Positions 1 to 6,925 are shown, numbered from the stretch's first letter. The stretch: DNA of 14,653 bases from CAZNDN01 sp964571815 (GCA_964571815.1 CAZNDN010000104.1:1-14653), one strand, 5' to 3'. Notes: generated by a model from the letters alone, not told the origin. Translations and numbers: made by a program.

Positions 1-290
1 CCGTAGAAGAGTTCCGCCTGGACGGCGGGAGTGGTAGAAGGCAGGCCGGAGTAGTGTGAGCGCAGCAGGTAGTTCTCACGGTCGAGAAGATGACTCAGAA
101 AGGGCATCTTCCCTTGTTCCAGGGCCGACTCAAGCTGCCGTCGCGAAAGGCCGTCAATCTGCAGCAGAACAAGTCCCGGCCCTTCGGCCCGCCCCCGGCG
201 CCGTCGCTCGCGGAGCAGATGCATTGCCCAGCGACTGCGACTGAATATCCGCCGAACTCGACCCAGTTGTGCTCTCAATCCTGGTATCAT
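1..290 (-). CDS. Alkaline phosphatase superfamily protein, N-terminal part (3' end beyond the left edge)
   Basis: The minus-strand frame starting with ATG at 288-290 stays open to the window edge, giving about 96 residues. After a basic N-terminal stretch it reads PGLVLLQIDGLSRRQLE, then KMPFLSHLLDREN and HYSGLPSTTPAVQAELFYG. This pattern is known from nucleotide pyrophosphatase/phosphodiesterase-like members of the alkaline phosphatase superfamily. The Asp of QIDG is expected to be a metal ligand, and the Thr of the STTP motif sits where the nucleophile is expected. The catalytic core and the rest of the metal site lie outside the window, so substrate and localisation cannot be judged. The start is uncertain: no close Shine-Dalgarno precedes it, only a purine-rich stretch further upstream, and an in-frame ATG at 222-224 is possible. 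Residue similarity makes the frame and family fairly secure. Confidence 0.72.
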   Translation of the reverse strand, partial: MIPGLRAQLGRVRRIFSRSRWAMHLLRERRRRGRAEGPGLVLLQIDGLSRRQLESALEQGKMPFLSHLLDRENYLLRSHYSGLPSTTPAVQAELFY

Positions 291-424
291 TGTCGCGCCG
301 CACCGCCCCTCTCCCCCGGTGTGTAGTGGTCCCCGGCCGGGCCGGCTCAGTCGGCCGCCTTCTCCCTGTTGATATTCTCCGTCTCGTCAGAAACATTTTA
401 TCCGGCGAACTCCGGCACAGAAGA

Positions 425-613
425 CTATCCGGCCCGCCCGAGGCAGTCCTTTCTCCATAGACATCCGTACTGATCACAGCAGACCTCGGCCGTTGCGTAG
501 CAGTCGAAATTGCCCTCAGCCCGCTGAATCTCCCGTATCAGGTCCTGCTTTTTCTTCCTGCCGGGCTTAATCTTCATTTCGACCGCCTTCTCCTTCACAT
601 CAGTCAATTTCAC
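425..613 (-). CDS. Small SAP/Rho-N-like protein with C-terminal cysteine cluster
   Basis: A 62-aa protein. The start chosen is GTG (611-613) because GGGAGGGG lies a few bases upstream; an in-frame ATG five codons earlier overlaps that ribosome site. Residues 1-32 (KLTDVKEKAVEMKIKPGRKK, then DLIREIQRAEG) resemble the helix-extended-helix SAP or Rho-N fold, which binds nucleic acid. The C-terminal half, from NFDC on, carries Cys38, Cys45, Cys46, Cys51 and Cys57 with a GCLWRKDCL motif. This N-terminal helix plus Cys-rich tail is a recurrent small-protein type in Deltaproteobacteria and relatives, usually annotated as SAP-domain protein. The cysteines could bind zinc, which is an inference. It lies 14 bp downstream of the 194-aa gene and is probably cotranscribed with it. 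The cellular role is unknown. Confidence 0.82.
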   Translation of the reverse strand: MKLTDVKEKAVEMKIKPGRKKKQDLIREIQRAEGNFDCYATAEVCCDQYGCLWRKDCLGRAG

Positions 614-627
614 CGCGCCCCTCCCCA

Positions 628-1212
628 TTATTGTAGTGAAACGTTCTCTCCGATCCTTCGACGCACCGCCCTGTGCGGCACATACACCCCTGAGGCTTCG
701 CCCGGCACGAAAGGATCGCCCGCCCCCGTTGCGGCACCCGGGTCTGCGCCGGGAACAAAGCAGGTATCCAGTGTGCGCACGAAATCTTCCTTCACCCTGA
801 TCGGAAAACCGATTTTTTCGCGGACGTATTCGCTTTCGTCCATGACATACAGCCGCTGCAATTGATGAATATGAGCTTCGGTTTGGCGTCTCGTCACCCC
901 GTAGATTTCGTCAACGGAGTTCATCCTCGCGACTCTGCCGATATCGGCATGCGGATGACCGTCAGGCGCCGGTGTCGGGGCGGATTGCCCCGGATTCATC
1001 CCTGCCGCAAGCTCTTCTACCATGAGCCGATCGATTCTCCTGCGCACGGCCATTTCGTGGAGAACGTCCCGGCCGTCGCCCTCGGGCATGAGTCGCGCCG
1101 CGCTGTCCAGCGCGGCGGCGGTTTCGTGCACCAGCCGCATCGTCACGGCCAGGACGGCTTCCAGGCGTTTGCGCCTGCCGCGGGTTCGGATCCTGTGCAG
1201 CTTCCCTTTCAT
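628..1212 (-). CDS. Hypothetical protein, helical, basic N terminus
   Basis: I do not recognise this 194-aa protein. The ATG at 1210-1212 is preferred because AAGGGA lies about 7 bases upstream; a longer version starting at 1290 would add 26 residues with no better ribosome site. Residues 1-18 are very basic (HRIRTRGRRKRLE), residues 18-72 look like amphipathic helices, residues 73-90 form a Pro/Gly/His linker, and residues 91-150 are charged and mixed. The tail is Gly/Pro-rich and ends in VRRRIGENVSLQ. There are no membrane segments and no signal peptide. It is first in a short minus-strand unit with the SAP-like gene 14 bp downstream, and a sigma-54-like element lies about 60 bp upstream. 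Codon use resembles the neighbours. A coding assignment is likely because a much shorter, well-conserved-looking gene is phased just behind it. Confidence 0.62.
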   Translation of the reverse strand: MKGKLHRIRTRGRRKRLEAVLAVTMRLVHETAAALDSAARLMPEGDGRDVLHEMAVRRRIDRLMVEELAAGMNPGQSAPTPAPDGHPHADIGRVARMNSVDEIYGVTRRQTEAHIHQLQRLYVMDESEYVREKIGFPIRVKEDFVRTLDTCFVPGADPGAATGAGDPFVPGEASGVYVPHRAVRRRIGENVSLQ

Positions 1213-1273
1213 AGTCAATCCCTTTTCTTTCGAAATTCGGGAGGACATATCCCCCTTTTTCCAACTTCCTCCC

Positions 1274-1290
1274 TTCAAACTTCGTGCCAA
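1274..1290 (-). promoter_or_regulatory. Imperfect sigma-54-like (-24/-12) element
   Basis: On the minus strand the sequence reads TTGGCACGAAGTTTGAA. The -24 half TTGGCACG matches the sigma-54 consensus exactly, and the spacing is right, but the -12 dinucleotide is GA instead of GC. It is about 62 nt upstream of the ATG of the 194-aa gene, a suitable distance. Because the -12 C is missing, I treat it as a possible weak or decayed promoter. Apart from this element and the inverted repeat at 1553-1604, I see nothing in the stretch from 1213 to the gap. Confidence 0.35.
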
Positions 1291-1552
1291 TCAATCTGCT
1301 CTGCCGGGATATCGCTCCGCGGTATCGAAGCCGTACCGGGATGCCCGAAAGTCCGCTCGTTGTCAGTTCCGACAATTGAATTCGCGGAAATGCGATTTTT
1401 CACCCGGACAATCTCGATGGCTGGTCCGCTTCAAGTATCTCCCTCGGAGGACGGTGGGAATGCCCGGAAGGTCTCCACCCGCGCTTTCCGCCTCTGCAGC
1501 ATCGCGATCGGAGCCTGCCCCCCGGCCGTGGCATGAAATTCGCTGCTTTTAA

Positions 1553-1604
1553 TACTACGTTGATAGTGCGACAATCGCAATAAGCGATTAACTACAACGT
1601 AGTA
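1553..1604. repeat. Long tripartite inverted repeat (52 bp)
   Basis: The arms TACTACGTTG (1553-1562) and CAACGTAGTA (1595-1604) are perfect 10-bp complements. Inside them TAGT (1564-1567) pairs with ACTA (1591-1594), and AATCGC (1573-1578) pairs with GCGATT (1584-1589) around the loop AATAA. The resulting hairpin has 20 paired bases, with single-base bulges and a 5-base internal bulge. An alternative shorter palindrome is TGCGA-CAA-TCGCA (1567-1579). The sequence is much more AT-rich than its surroundings and lies 15 bp from the assembly gap. It has no T-tract, so it is not a standard terminator. It could be a protein-binding operator, a recombination or folded single-strand site, or the edge of a repeated element. 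Confidence 0.7.
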
Positions 1605-1618
1605 GATATTGGGGAAGA

Positions 1619-1718
1619 NNNNNNNNNNNNNNNNNNNNNNNNNNNNNNNNNNNNNNNNNNNNNNNNNNNNNNNNNNNNNNNNNNNNNNNNNNNNNNNNNN
1701 NNNNNNNNNNNNNNNNNN
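1619..1718. other. Assembly gap of 100 N
   Basis: Exactly 100 N, a placeholder length typical of scaffolding. It removes the 5' end of the Enzyme I gene and any promoter between that gene and the inverted repeat. The true gap length is unknown. Confidence 0.99.
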
Positions 1719-3262
1719 AGCGGATACCCGAAGAAAAGGGGAAACTGCGCCACGCGATCCAGATTGTCAGTTTCGCAATTGATAATGCATTTTCGCAAGT
1801 GAAGGCCCGGGGGGAAGACGATGCGGCACGTATCTTCGATATGCTCAAACAGATCGTGCATGATCCTCACGTGTTGAATCGAATGATGGAGTTGATCCGG
1901 AAGGATCGACTCAGCGCCGCGGCCGCGGTGCGCACGGCTTTTTCGGAGCAGCGCAAAGCGCTGGCCGGAAGTTCTCTTGCCCTGATTCGGGAACGCTCGG
2001 GAGACCTGGCCGAGCTGGAACAGTCTCTTCTGGATGCTCTGGTTAATCCACATTCTCTGCGGTTCGGGAACAAAGATCGCGGATCGTCGTCGGGCCGGGG
2101 CGGCATCGTTGCCGTCGCTGCCCGGCTCACGCCGCGGCTGGTTCTTGAGTTGCGCGACGCCGGCGTTGCCGGCGTTGTCACCGGCTATGCCGCGGTCACT
2201 TCACACGCCGCCATTCTCTGCAGGACGTTCGGCATCCCCGCCGTGTCGGCCGTTGAGGGGTTTCCCGAAGGGGGTGACTCGGACTATTCCGTTGCCGTCA
2301 ACGGATCGGCGGGTCTGGTCGCCGTCTCTCCGAAAAGGAAGAAGACGGCCGAACTGGCACGACGGATCCGGTCGGTATACACACGCGATGCTCCCTCCGT
2401 TCATATTCCGCCCGACTCGAGACCTTCGATCAATGCCAACATCAACCTCGCGGAGCAGGCAACGCAGGCCATTGCCGCCGGCGCCGAAGGGATCGGCCTG
2501 TACCGGACGGAGCTTGAATTTCTCGCCGCGGGAAAGCTGCTCAACGCCGGGCGACAGGCGAGGAAGTACCGGGGGCTTGTCATGACCATGATGGGACTTC
2601 CGACAACAATCCGGCTGCTCGATGCGAGCCGGGAGAAGCTGGGTCCCATTGTCGATACGTCGTCTCGCAGGATCGACCTGTCCCGGCGGGGAGCCGGATT
2701 TCTCCTTGACAATCCCGCTGTGCTGCGAACGCAGGCACGCGCGATTGCGGAGGCCGCGGAAGTGGGGCCGGTGTCGGTGCTGTACCCACTGGTCGAGGAT
2801 GAAGAACAGTTCGGACGACTGAAAGATATCTTCTGCAGATCCCACGGAGCGGCCCGCGGCCGGGCCGTGCGGCACGGAGTAATGGTAGAAACCGTGGGAG
2901 CGGCCGCACGGGCCCGGGAATTACTGCCAATGGTCGATTTTGCCGCTATCGGCACGAACGATCTGCTGGATGAGGTGGCGGGTACGAATCGGGAAGACAG
3001 TGCCGGGGAAAAAGCTTCCCCGGAGCATCTGGCCGAATTGTGGGGCATGGTGGAGTCCATTGCGGAGTCGGCGCGCTCCTGCACCACGCCTCTGACCGTA
3101 TGCGGCGAGATGGCGGCCGCCCCCGGGTCCATCGCCCGTTTTGTCTCACTGGGAATCGGCGCGCTGAGCGTCGATGTGGTCCACCTGAGGCGTGTCAGGG
3201 CACTGGTAGCCGGACACGGCCGTCCCGGCACGCAATCGCCACTCCATACTACCGGCGGATAG
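1719..3262 (+). CDS. Diverged PTS Enzyme I (phosphoenolpyruvate-protein phosphotransferase), N terminus lost in gap
   Basis: The frame is open from the gap edge (RIPEEKGKLRHAIQ) to TAG, giving about 514 visible residues; E. coli PtsI has 575, so roughly 45-60 are missing. A GTG at 1799 is internal, not the start. Enzyme I autophosphorylates on His from PEP and passes phosphate to HPr. Visible features are the swivelling domain VTSHAAIL with the phospho-His at 2204-2206, the TIM-barrel motifs GAEGIGLYRTELEF, IRLLD, MVETVGA and IGTNDLL, and the active-site Cys of VCGEMAA at 3101. It is oddly diverged: the usual GGDK after IRTLD and the NPALGLRGIR block are replaced (LLDASREKLG; DLSRRGAGFLLDNPAV), although key Arg, Glu, Asn-Asp and Cys are kept. 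No HPr or sugar permease is visible. A regulatory (PTS-Ntr-like) role is possible, but any GAF domain would be in the gap. Confidence 0.85.
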
Positions 3263-3459
3263 ACACGACGCCGTTTCATCACCGTCGTTGCCATTCTCCC
3301 GACAAACCCCTCTCACACGGGAAACGACCGTCCCCGTTCTCCCGCGGAACGCCGGCTTCTCTTCAATATCCGGCCCCTCTTTTCGTAGTAAGGTCAAGGA
3401 ACAAAGGTAGAAAAGGATGAAAACGAAACACCCTCCTGATGGTGGACCACCGCGTGTTT

Positions 3460-3550
3460 GCGGATGGGAAGGCGGAAGGGAACGTCTTTCCCGGGGCGAG
3501 CACTTCGATGGGCAAGCTCTCTGAGCACGCCCCCCGCCGACCGTATCCGC
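3460..3550 (+). ncRNA. Candidate structured RNA in the sigma-factor leader
   Basis: The spacer between Enzyme I and the sigma factor (3263-3698) contains a nested set of complementary segments: GCGGAT (3460-3465) with ATCCGC (3545-3550); GGCGG (3471-3475) with CCGCC (3534-3538); GGGAA (3478-3482) with TTCCC (3488-3492); GGGGCG (3493-3498) with CGCCCC (3528-3533); and an inner GCTC/GAGC hairpin (3516-3526). Together they make a closed multibranch fold. A small hairpin GGTG/CACC precedes it (3441-3451). I could not match it to tmRNA, RNase P, SRP, 6S or a riboswitch class I know. It may be a regulatory leader of the sigma gene or an independent RNA, or a chance fold in GC-rich DNA. In the rest of the spacer I see no clear promoter or terminator. 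Confidence 0.3.
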
Positions 3551-3698
3551 CGGTGGCAAGGGGGTGTGCACATGCGCAGCGGGGGACCTTTCCCGGGCGG
3601 CGCCGACACTGACAACCAGGAACCATAGTCCGGCAGGGGGTTCCGAGCCGAAGAGGCCACGGAGCGAGAAAGGCCTGCGCACCACGAGAGGCAGTGCA

Positions 3699-4547
3699 AT
3701 GAAGAGGACACCGGTAATACCCGAGGAAGAGTATCTGACGCAGTACCTGAAGGATATCAGCCGTTACCAGCCGCTGAAATCCGAGGAGGAAGCCAGGCTG
3801 GCCCGGCGGATACGGGAAGGGCGGAAGGATGCGCTTCACGAACTCGTGCGCTCGAACCTGCGGTTCGTGGTCAGCGTTGCCCGGCAGTATCAGCATCAGG
3901 GAATGCCGCTTTCCGATCTGATCAACGAAGGCAACCTGGGCCTGATACGAGCCGCCGCACGTTTCGACGAGCGGAAGAACTTCCGGTTCATCTCATACGC
4001 GGTGTGGTGGATCCGGCAGGCTATTCTCCAGGCGCTCGCGGAGCAGTCGCGCGTGGTGAAGGTGCCCCAGAACCAGGTGGGCAAAATCCACAAAGTGACA
4101 AAAGCCGAGGAGCGGCTGACCCAGAAACTGGGGAGGGGGCCGGAGGTCGATGAGATCGCCGCGATGGTACAGATGAAGAAGTCGAAGGTGGAGCGCGCGC
4201 GAAGCGTGGCCGCCAAGCCCGTTCTCCTCGATTCTCCCGTGTCGGCCGGCAAGGACGGTACGCACATGGACCTGCTCGCCGGCGACGAAAGCGACAAACC
4301 CGATACGCGGATCTCGCGGGAATCGTTCGAGGAGGAGGTTCGGGAAGCACTTCGCCGTCTCTATCCCAAAGAGCGGGAGGTTATCCGCCGCTATTTCGGC
4401 GTCGGCGAGGAGACGTCGTACACGCTCGATGATATCGGGATGCAGCTCGGTATCACACGGGAACGGGTGCGACAGCTCCGGGACCGGGCCTTGAACAAGC
4501 TCCGCAGCGGGACCCTGGAAAAGCTGCGCGGACGCCTTCCTCAGTAG
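3699..4547 (+). CDS. RNA polymerase sigma factor, sigma-70 family, short RpoD-like form
   Basis: A 282-aa protein. The ATG at 3699-3701 follows GAGAGG at suitable spacing; an upstream in-frame GTG at 3564 would add 45 residues unlike any sigma N terminus. Domains in order: region 1.2 at about 8-45 (EEEYLTQYLKDI, LKSEEEARLARRIREG); region 2 at 46-122, with NLRFVVSVA, DLINEGNLGLIRAA and FRFISYAVWWIRQAI for core binding, -10 recognition and melting; region 3 at 123-185; region 4 at 215-275, with the helix-turn-helix YTLDDIGMQLGITRERVRQL that contacts the -35 box. Region 1.1 is absent. Such length is known for primary sigma factors of Bacteroidota and for group 2 alternative sigmas elsewhere. The sequence alone does not say whether this is housekeeping or stress-specific. 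It has a long, possibly structured leader. Confidence 0.95.
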   Translation: MKRTPVIPEEEYLTQYLKDISRYQPLKSEEEARLARRIREGRKDALHELVRSNLRFVVSVARQYQHQGMPLSDLINEGNLGLIRAAARFDERKNFRFISYAVWWIRQAILQALAEQSRVVKVPQNQVGKIHKVTKAEERLTQKLGRGPEVDEIAAMVQMKKSKVERARSVAAKPVLLDSPVSAGKDGTHMDLLAGDESDKPDTRISRESFEEEVREALRRLYPKEREVIRRYFGVGEETSYTLDDIGMQLGITRERVRQLRDRALNKLRSGTLEKLRGRLPQ

Positions 4548-4562
4548 GCTCCTGCTCAGGCG

Positions 4563-4662
4563 NNNNNNNNNNNNNNNNNNNNNNNNNNNNNNNNNNNNNN
4601 NNNNNNNNNNNNNNNNNNNNNNNNNNNNNNNNNNNNNNNNNNNNNNNNNNNNNNNNNNNNNN
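4563..4662. other. Assembly gap of 100 N
   Basis: Exactly 100 N beginning 15 bp after the sigma-factor stop codon. It hides any terminator of that gene and the promoter region of the following outer-membrane-type gene. Confidence 0.99.
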
Positions 4663-4691
4663 AACTTTTCACGAATGCAAAGGAGGGTCAC

Positions 4692-5435
4692 GTGAGAGCA
4701 ACGCGGATCATGGGGGTGGCAACGGCAGTGGGAGTGGTGGTCACGAGTGCTTTGCACGCGGGGGAGATGGAAGGGGATCGCAGGTATCGTTACTATTCTC
4801 ACCTGGGCGGCGGAGTGAACTGGATAAACCTTGACGATGCGAACAGCGTGCTGGAGGACGAGGGTCTGCCCGAGCTTGACCCCTTTGCCGGGACCGTGCG
4901 GCTGGGCATGTCGGTGCGGAAGCGGCGTTTGGTGATCGGGCATGAGTTTGACCTGCTGATGTGGGAAGACCGGTTCGCGGGAGGAAACCGTGTTTCGCTG
5001 TGGAGCGGCTACTGGACGTTTGACGCCGGCTACGATGTTCTTGATCCCCGGGCCGGCAGGTGGTCGGTGTATCCGCTGCTGCAGCTTGGCGCGGGCGCGT
5101 TCAAGCTGAAGGTGGCTGAGCGAAAGCGGTCTTTCGGCTCTATGCTCAGCGATCCGGTTCGGGGTCACGATTTTCTGCAGGTCACGTTCCTGCCGGGGGT
5201 GGGCGGCGCCGTGGAATACCGGGTCTCAACGCGGGAGAAGGGAAAGGATCTGCTGATTGGACTTCGTGCCGGTTACCTGTTCGATCCCAATGCTTCCGAT
5301 TTGTGGTGGGACAGCGGTGTGGAGATAACCGGCGGTCCGGAACCGCTGCTGAGGGGTCCTTACGTTCATCTGGTTCTGGGCAGAGGACACCATGGCCACG
5401 GGAAACGACTTCACAAGAGAGGGCCGGGCAAATGA
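4692..5435 (+). CDS. Exported protein, probable outer-membrane beta-barrel, family unknown
   Basis: A 247-aa protein starting with GTG at 4692, five bases after AAGGAGG. Residues 1-23 form a typical Sec signal peptide (basic start, hydrophobic core GVATAVGVVVTSAL, cleavage predicted after LHA). The mature part is dominated by alternating hydrophobic/polar strands with Gly and aromatic residues (SHLGGGVNWINL, VSLWSGYWTFDAGYDV, LLQLGAGAFKLKV, LIGLRAGYLFD, GPYVHLVLGRG), as in small outer-membrane barrels of the OmpA/OmpW size class. The C terminus is rich in His, Lys and Gly and does not end in the usual aromatic residue, which is a point against certain assignment. I do not recognise the family. 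The dehydratase gene follows by 39 bp, so the two may be cotranscribed. Confidence 0.75.
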   Translation: MRATRIMGVATAVGVVVTSALHAGEMEGDRRYRYYSHLGGGVNWINLDDANSVLEDEGLPELDPFAGTVRLGMSVRKRRLVIGHEFDLLMWEDRFAGGNRVSLWSGYWTFDAGYDVLDPRAGRWSVYPLLQLGAGAFKLKVAERKRSFGSMLSDPVRGHDFLQVTFLPGVGGAVEYRVSTREKGKDLLIGLRAGYLFDPNASDLWWDSGVEITGGPEPLLRGPYVHLVLGRGHHGHGKRLHKRGPGK

Positions 5436-5474
5436 ACACAGCCGCATATACGGCACAACACGAGGAGGTGCGCG

Positions 5475-5819
5475 ATGATTGGTGAGCAGTTGAAAGAGAA
5501 GAAGTGTCAGCCGTGTGAGGGCACGACACCGCCGTTGAGTGAGGAGCAGGAAGATCAACTGATGCAGGACATCAGTGGATGGGAGATTGACCGCGGCGGT
5601 GTGCACGAGATTCGCAAGACGTTCGCCCGGGAGAGTTTCCGCGAGGCGATCTTTTTGGTCAACCGTGTGGCGGATCTGGCCGAAGAGCAGCAGCATCATC
5701 CCGATATCACGATCCGCTACAGCAAGGTGGATATTGTTCTCTCCACCCACAAGATCAACGGGCTGTCGGAGAATGATTTCATCATGGCCGCCAAAATTGA
5801 CGGCCTTCGAGCGGCGTGA
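5475..5819 (+). CDS. phhB: 4a-hydroxytetrahydrobiopterin dehydratase (pterin-4a-carbinolamine dehydratase)
   Basis: A 114-aa protein; the ATG at 5475 follows AGGAGGT by five bases. The enzyme dehydrates 4a-hydroxytetrahydrobiopterin during recycling of the pterin cofactor of aromatic amino acid hydroxylases and acts in the cytosol. The family signature is intact: EEQQHHPDITIRYSKVDIVL (residues 71-89, with His74-His75-Pro76-Asp77), then STHKINGLSENDF with His92 and Asp101. Length fits the family (about 100 aa); residues 1-20, with two Cys, are a small extension. No phenylalanine hydroxylase is visible. In bacteria without that enzyme, PCD-like proteins have been linked to molybdopterin or other pterins, so the physiological substrate is uncertain. 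It is close behind the exported-protein gene. Confidence 0.93.
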   Translation: MIGEQLKEKKCQPCEGTTPPLSEEQEDQLMQDISGWEIDRGGVHEIRKTFARESFREAIFLVNRVADLAEEQQHHPDITIRYSKVDIVLSTHKINGLSENDFIMAAKIDGLRAA

Positions 5820-5845
5820 CAGGGTCGCACGGGCAAGGGGAGTTC

Positions 5846-5935
5846 ATGAGAGGGGCATCGAAGATTTCGGAGATACGACGGAGTTTCGAGCCCCTCACGA
5901 ACAGGTTGCTGTGCACAATACTATTTTATGAATAG
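5846..5935 (+). CDS. Candidate 29-aa small ORF (doubtful)
   Basis: An ATG at 5846 follows AAGGGGAG by a few bases and opens 29 codons (MRGASKISEIRRSFEPLTNR, then a hydrophobic end LLCTILFYE) to TAG. It lies alone in the 155-bp spacer before the AsnC-type gene. It could be a leader peptide or chance; there is no support beyond the ribosome-like site. Confidence 0.15.
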   Translation: MRGASKISEIRRSFEPLTNRLLCTILFYE

Positions 5936-5974
5936 GACCAGCCGGCTGAGCAGAGCCGGAAAAGGAGAGCGTCC

Positions 5975-6259
5975 ATGGTTACGGCGCTGGTGCTCATCAG
6001 TGTTGAGAGATCGCGGGTCAACGACGTAGCTCAGGAGGTGGCGCAATTCCCGGGCGTGTCGGAGGTTTACTCGGTGAGCGGCCGGTACGATGTGGTCGCG
6101 ATCATTCGCGTTTCCTCCAACGAGCAACTGGCCGATCTGGTAACCAACCGGATGCTCAAAGTGGAAGGGATACTGAATTCCGAGACGATGGTCGCATTCC
6201 GGACCGAATCGCGTCACGATCTGGAGTCGATGTTTTCGATCGGAATGGAAGAGCAGTAA
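5975..6259 (+). CDS. Stand-alone Lrp/AsnC ligand-binding (RAM) domain protein
   Basis: A 94-aa protein; the ATG at 5975 follows AAAGGAGAG. It consists only of the alpha-beta effector domain of Lrp/AsnC regulators: VTALVLISVERSRVNDVAQE, FPGVSEVYSVSGRYDVVAII and the VEGILNSETMVAF strand. The DNA-binding helix-turn-helix is absent. Such small RAM proteins (about 75-95 aa) are known to oligomerise and bind amino acids or other small ligands, and may modulate full-length Lrp-type proteins. The C-terminal extension (RHDLESMFSIGMEEQ) is helical. It appears to be its own unit: 155 bp separates it from the dehydratase, and an intrinsic terminator lies 70 bp downstream. The ligand is unknown. Confidence 0.93.
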   Translation: MVTALVLISVERSRVNDVAQEVAQFPGVSEVYSVSGRYDVVAIIRVSSNEQLADLVTNRMLKVEGILNSETMVAFRTESRHDLESMFSIGMEEQ

Positions 6260-6326
6260 GGGTACTACTACCTATCAGGGGAGGCCGCCGGGACAACTTC
6301 ATCGCGAGTCTCGCGCGCGCCGGAGC

Positions 6327-6374
6327 GGGGCAGTCTGCGGCAGGGTAAGCAGATTGCTTCGCCCCCTTTTTTTT
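6327..6374 (+). terminator. Rho-independent terminator after the RAM-domain gene
   Basis: GGGGC (6327-6331) pairs with GCCCC (6361-6365), and TCTGC (6334-6338) pairs with GCAGA (6349-6353), followed directly by C and eight T (6367-6374). The stem has an asymmetric internal loop (AG against TTGCTTC). The T-tract is on the plus strand only, so it serves the gene ending at 6259; the convergent gene ending at 6416 gets no T-tract from it. Confidence 0.8.
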
Positions 6375-6415
6375 ACCGACCCGTCGCACCGGTTCGCCGG
6401 CGCCCCTCTCAAACG

Positions 6416-6925
6416 TCACTGTTGATTTTCTTCCTGCTGCAGATAGCTCCGCGCCGATTGCAGGTAGCGATCGTTGCCGGGTACCACGAGGTGCTTACGG
6501 GCGTAGTGCCGCCCCCCGATATGGGCGTCGCCCATGTAGATCTTGTTGCCGATGACATGGCGGTCCGCAACGCTGCTGAGAGCGGCGGCGCGCTCGGAAG
6601 CATCGTTGAAGGCCTCTTGCAGCGCAGCTTTGACTTCGGCCCCGCCCAATCGATACATATTCGCCACGGCCCACGTAAGGTGCCATACGTTGAAGCTCCG
6701 CTGGAGAGAGTCGATATGGGCGAAACAAAGCCGTGAGACTTCGTCGGCCTGCGCGGACGTGATCTTCTGGTCGCGCATGGCCCACACGGTCAATACCGAC
6801 CCCCATCCCCCCTCACGCAGCTCGTGCTCCGCCACGACGAGTGTTTGATCGATATCGATTCCCTCCAGAAGGACCTTGTCCCTGTTGGGGGTCATGTACC
6901 AGAGGCACCGTACCTGCACTATCAT
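6416..6925 (-). CDS. Hypothetical protein, helical, soluble
   Basis: I do not recognise this 169-aa protein. It has no signal peptide and no clear membrane segment. It looks mostly helical, with hydrophobic/aromatic stretches HELREGGWGSVLTVWAM (residues 34-50) and FNVWHLTWAVANMYRLGG (78-95), and a His/Tyr/Arg-rich segment GDAHIGGRHYARKH (133-146) before a Gln-rich end (YLQQEENQQ). The start is unsure: the ATG at 6925 and the ATG eleven codons in (6895, giving MTPNRDKVLL) both lack a good Shine-Dalgarno. The upstream gene ends 106 bp away with a strong hairpin between, so it is probably transcribed separately or by read-through. Absence of frame breaks, and length, support it being real. Confidence 0.6.
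   Translation of the reverse strand: MIVQVRCLWYMTPNRDKVLLEGIDIDQTLVVAEHELREGGWGSVLTVWAMRDQKITSAQADEVSRLCFAHIDSLQRSFNVWHLTWAVANMYRLGGAEVKAALQEAFNDASERAAALSSVADRHVIGNKIYMGDAHIGGRHYARKHLVVPGNDRYLQSARSYLQQEENQQ

Noticed and set aside
862..1536. Long plus-strand open frame (224 aa) opposite the 194-aa and upstream region
   Set aside because: It lies antisense to a better-supported minus-strand gene pair with ribosome sites, and its protein is low-complexity, rich in Arg, Pro and Ser, as expected of a shadow frame in GC-rich DNA.
1553..1604. Inverted repeat as an integron attC site
   Set aside because: The GTTRRRY/RYYYAAC core pair is not placed at the ends as needed and no integrase or cassette array is visible.
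3551..3570. Possible sigma-54 element before the sigma-factor gene (GTGGCAAGGGGGTGTGC)
   Set aside because: GG to GC spacing is 11 instead of 10 and the -12 half is poor.
3460..3700. Known structural RNA (RNase P, tmRNA, SRP or 6S) in the sigma leader
   Set aside because: I checked for the conserved signature sequences of these RNAs on both strands and found none.
3993..5168. 391-aa minus-strand open frame crossing the second N gap
   Set aside because: It reads through unknown bases and is antisense to the sigma factor and the exported-protein gene.
5905..5940. Sigma-70 promoter (TTGCTG plus an AT-rich stretch) before the RAM-domain gene
   Set aside because: At 16-18 bp spacing no acceptable -10 hexamer appears; AT-rich segments occur at the wrong distance.
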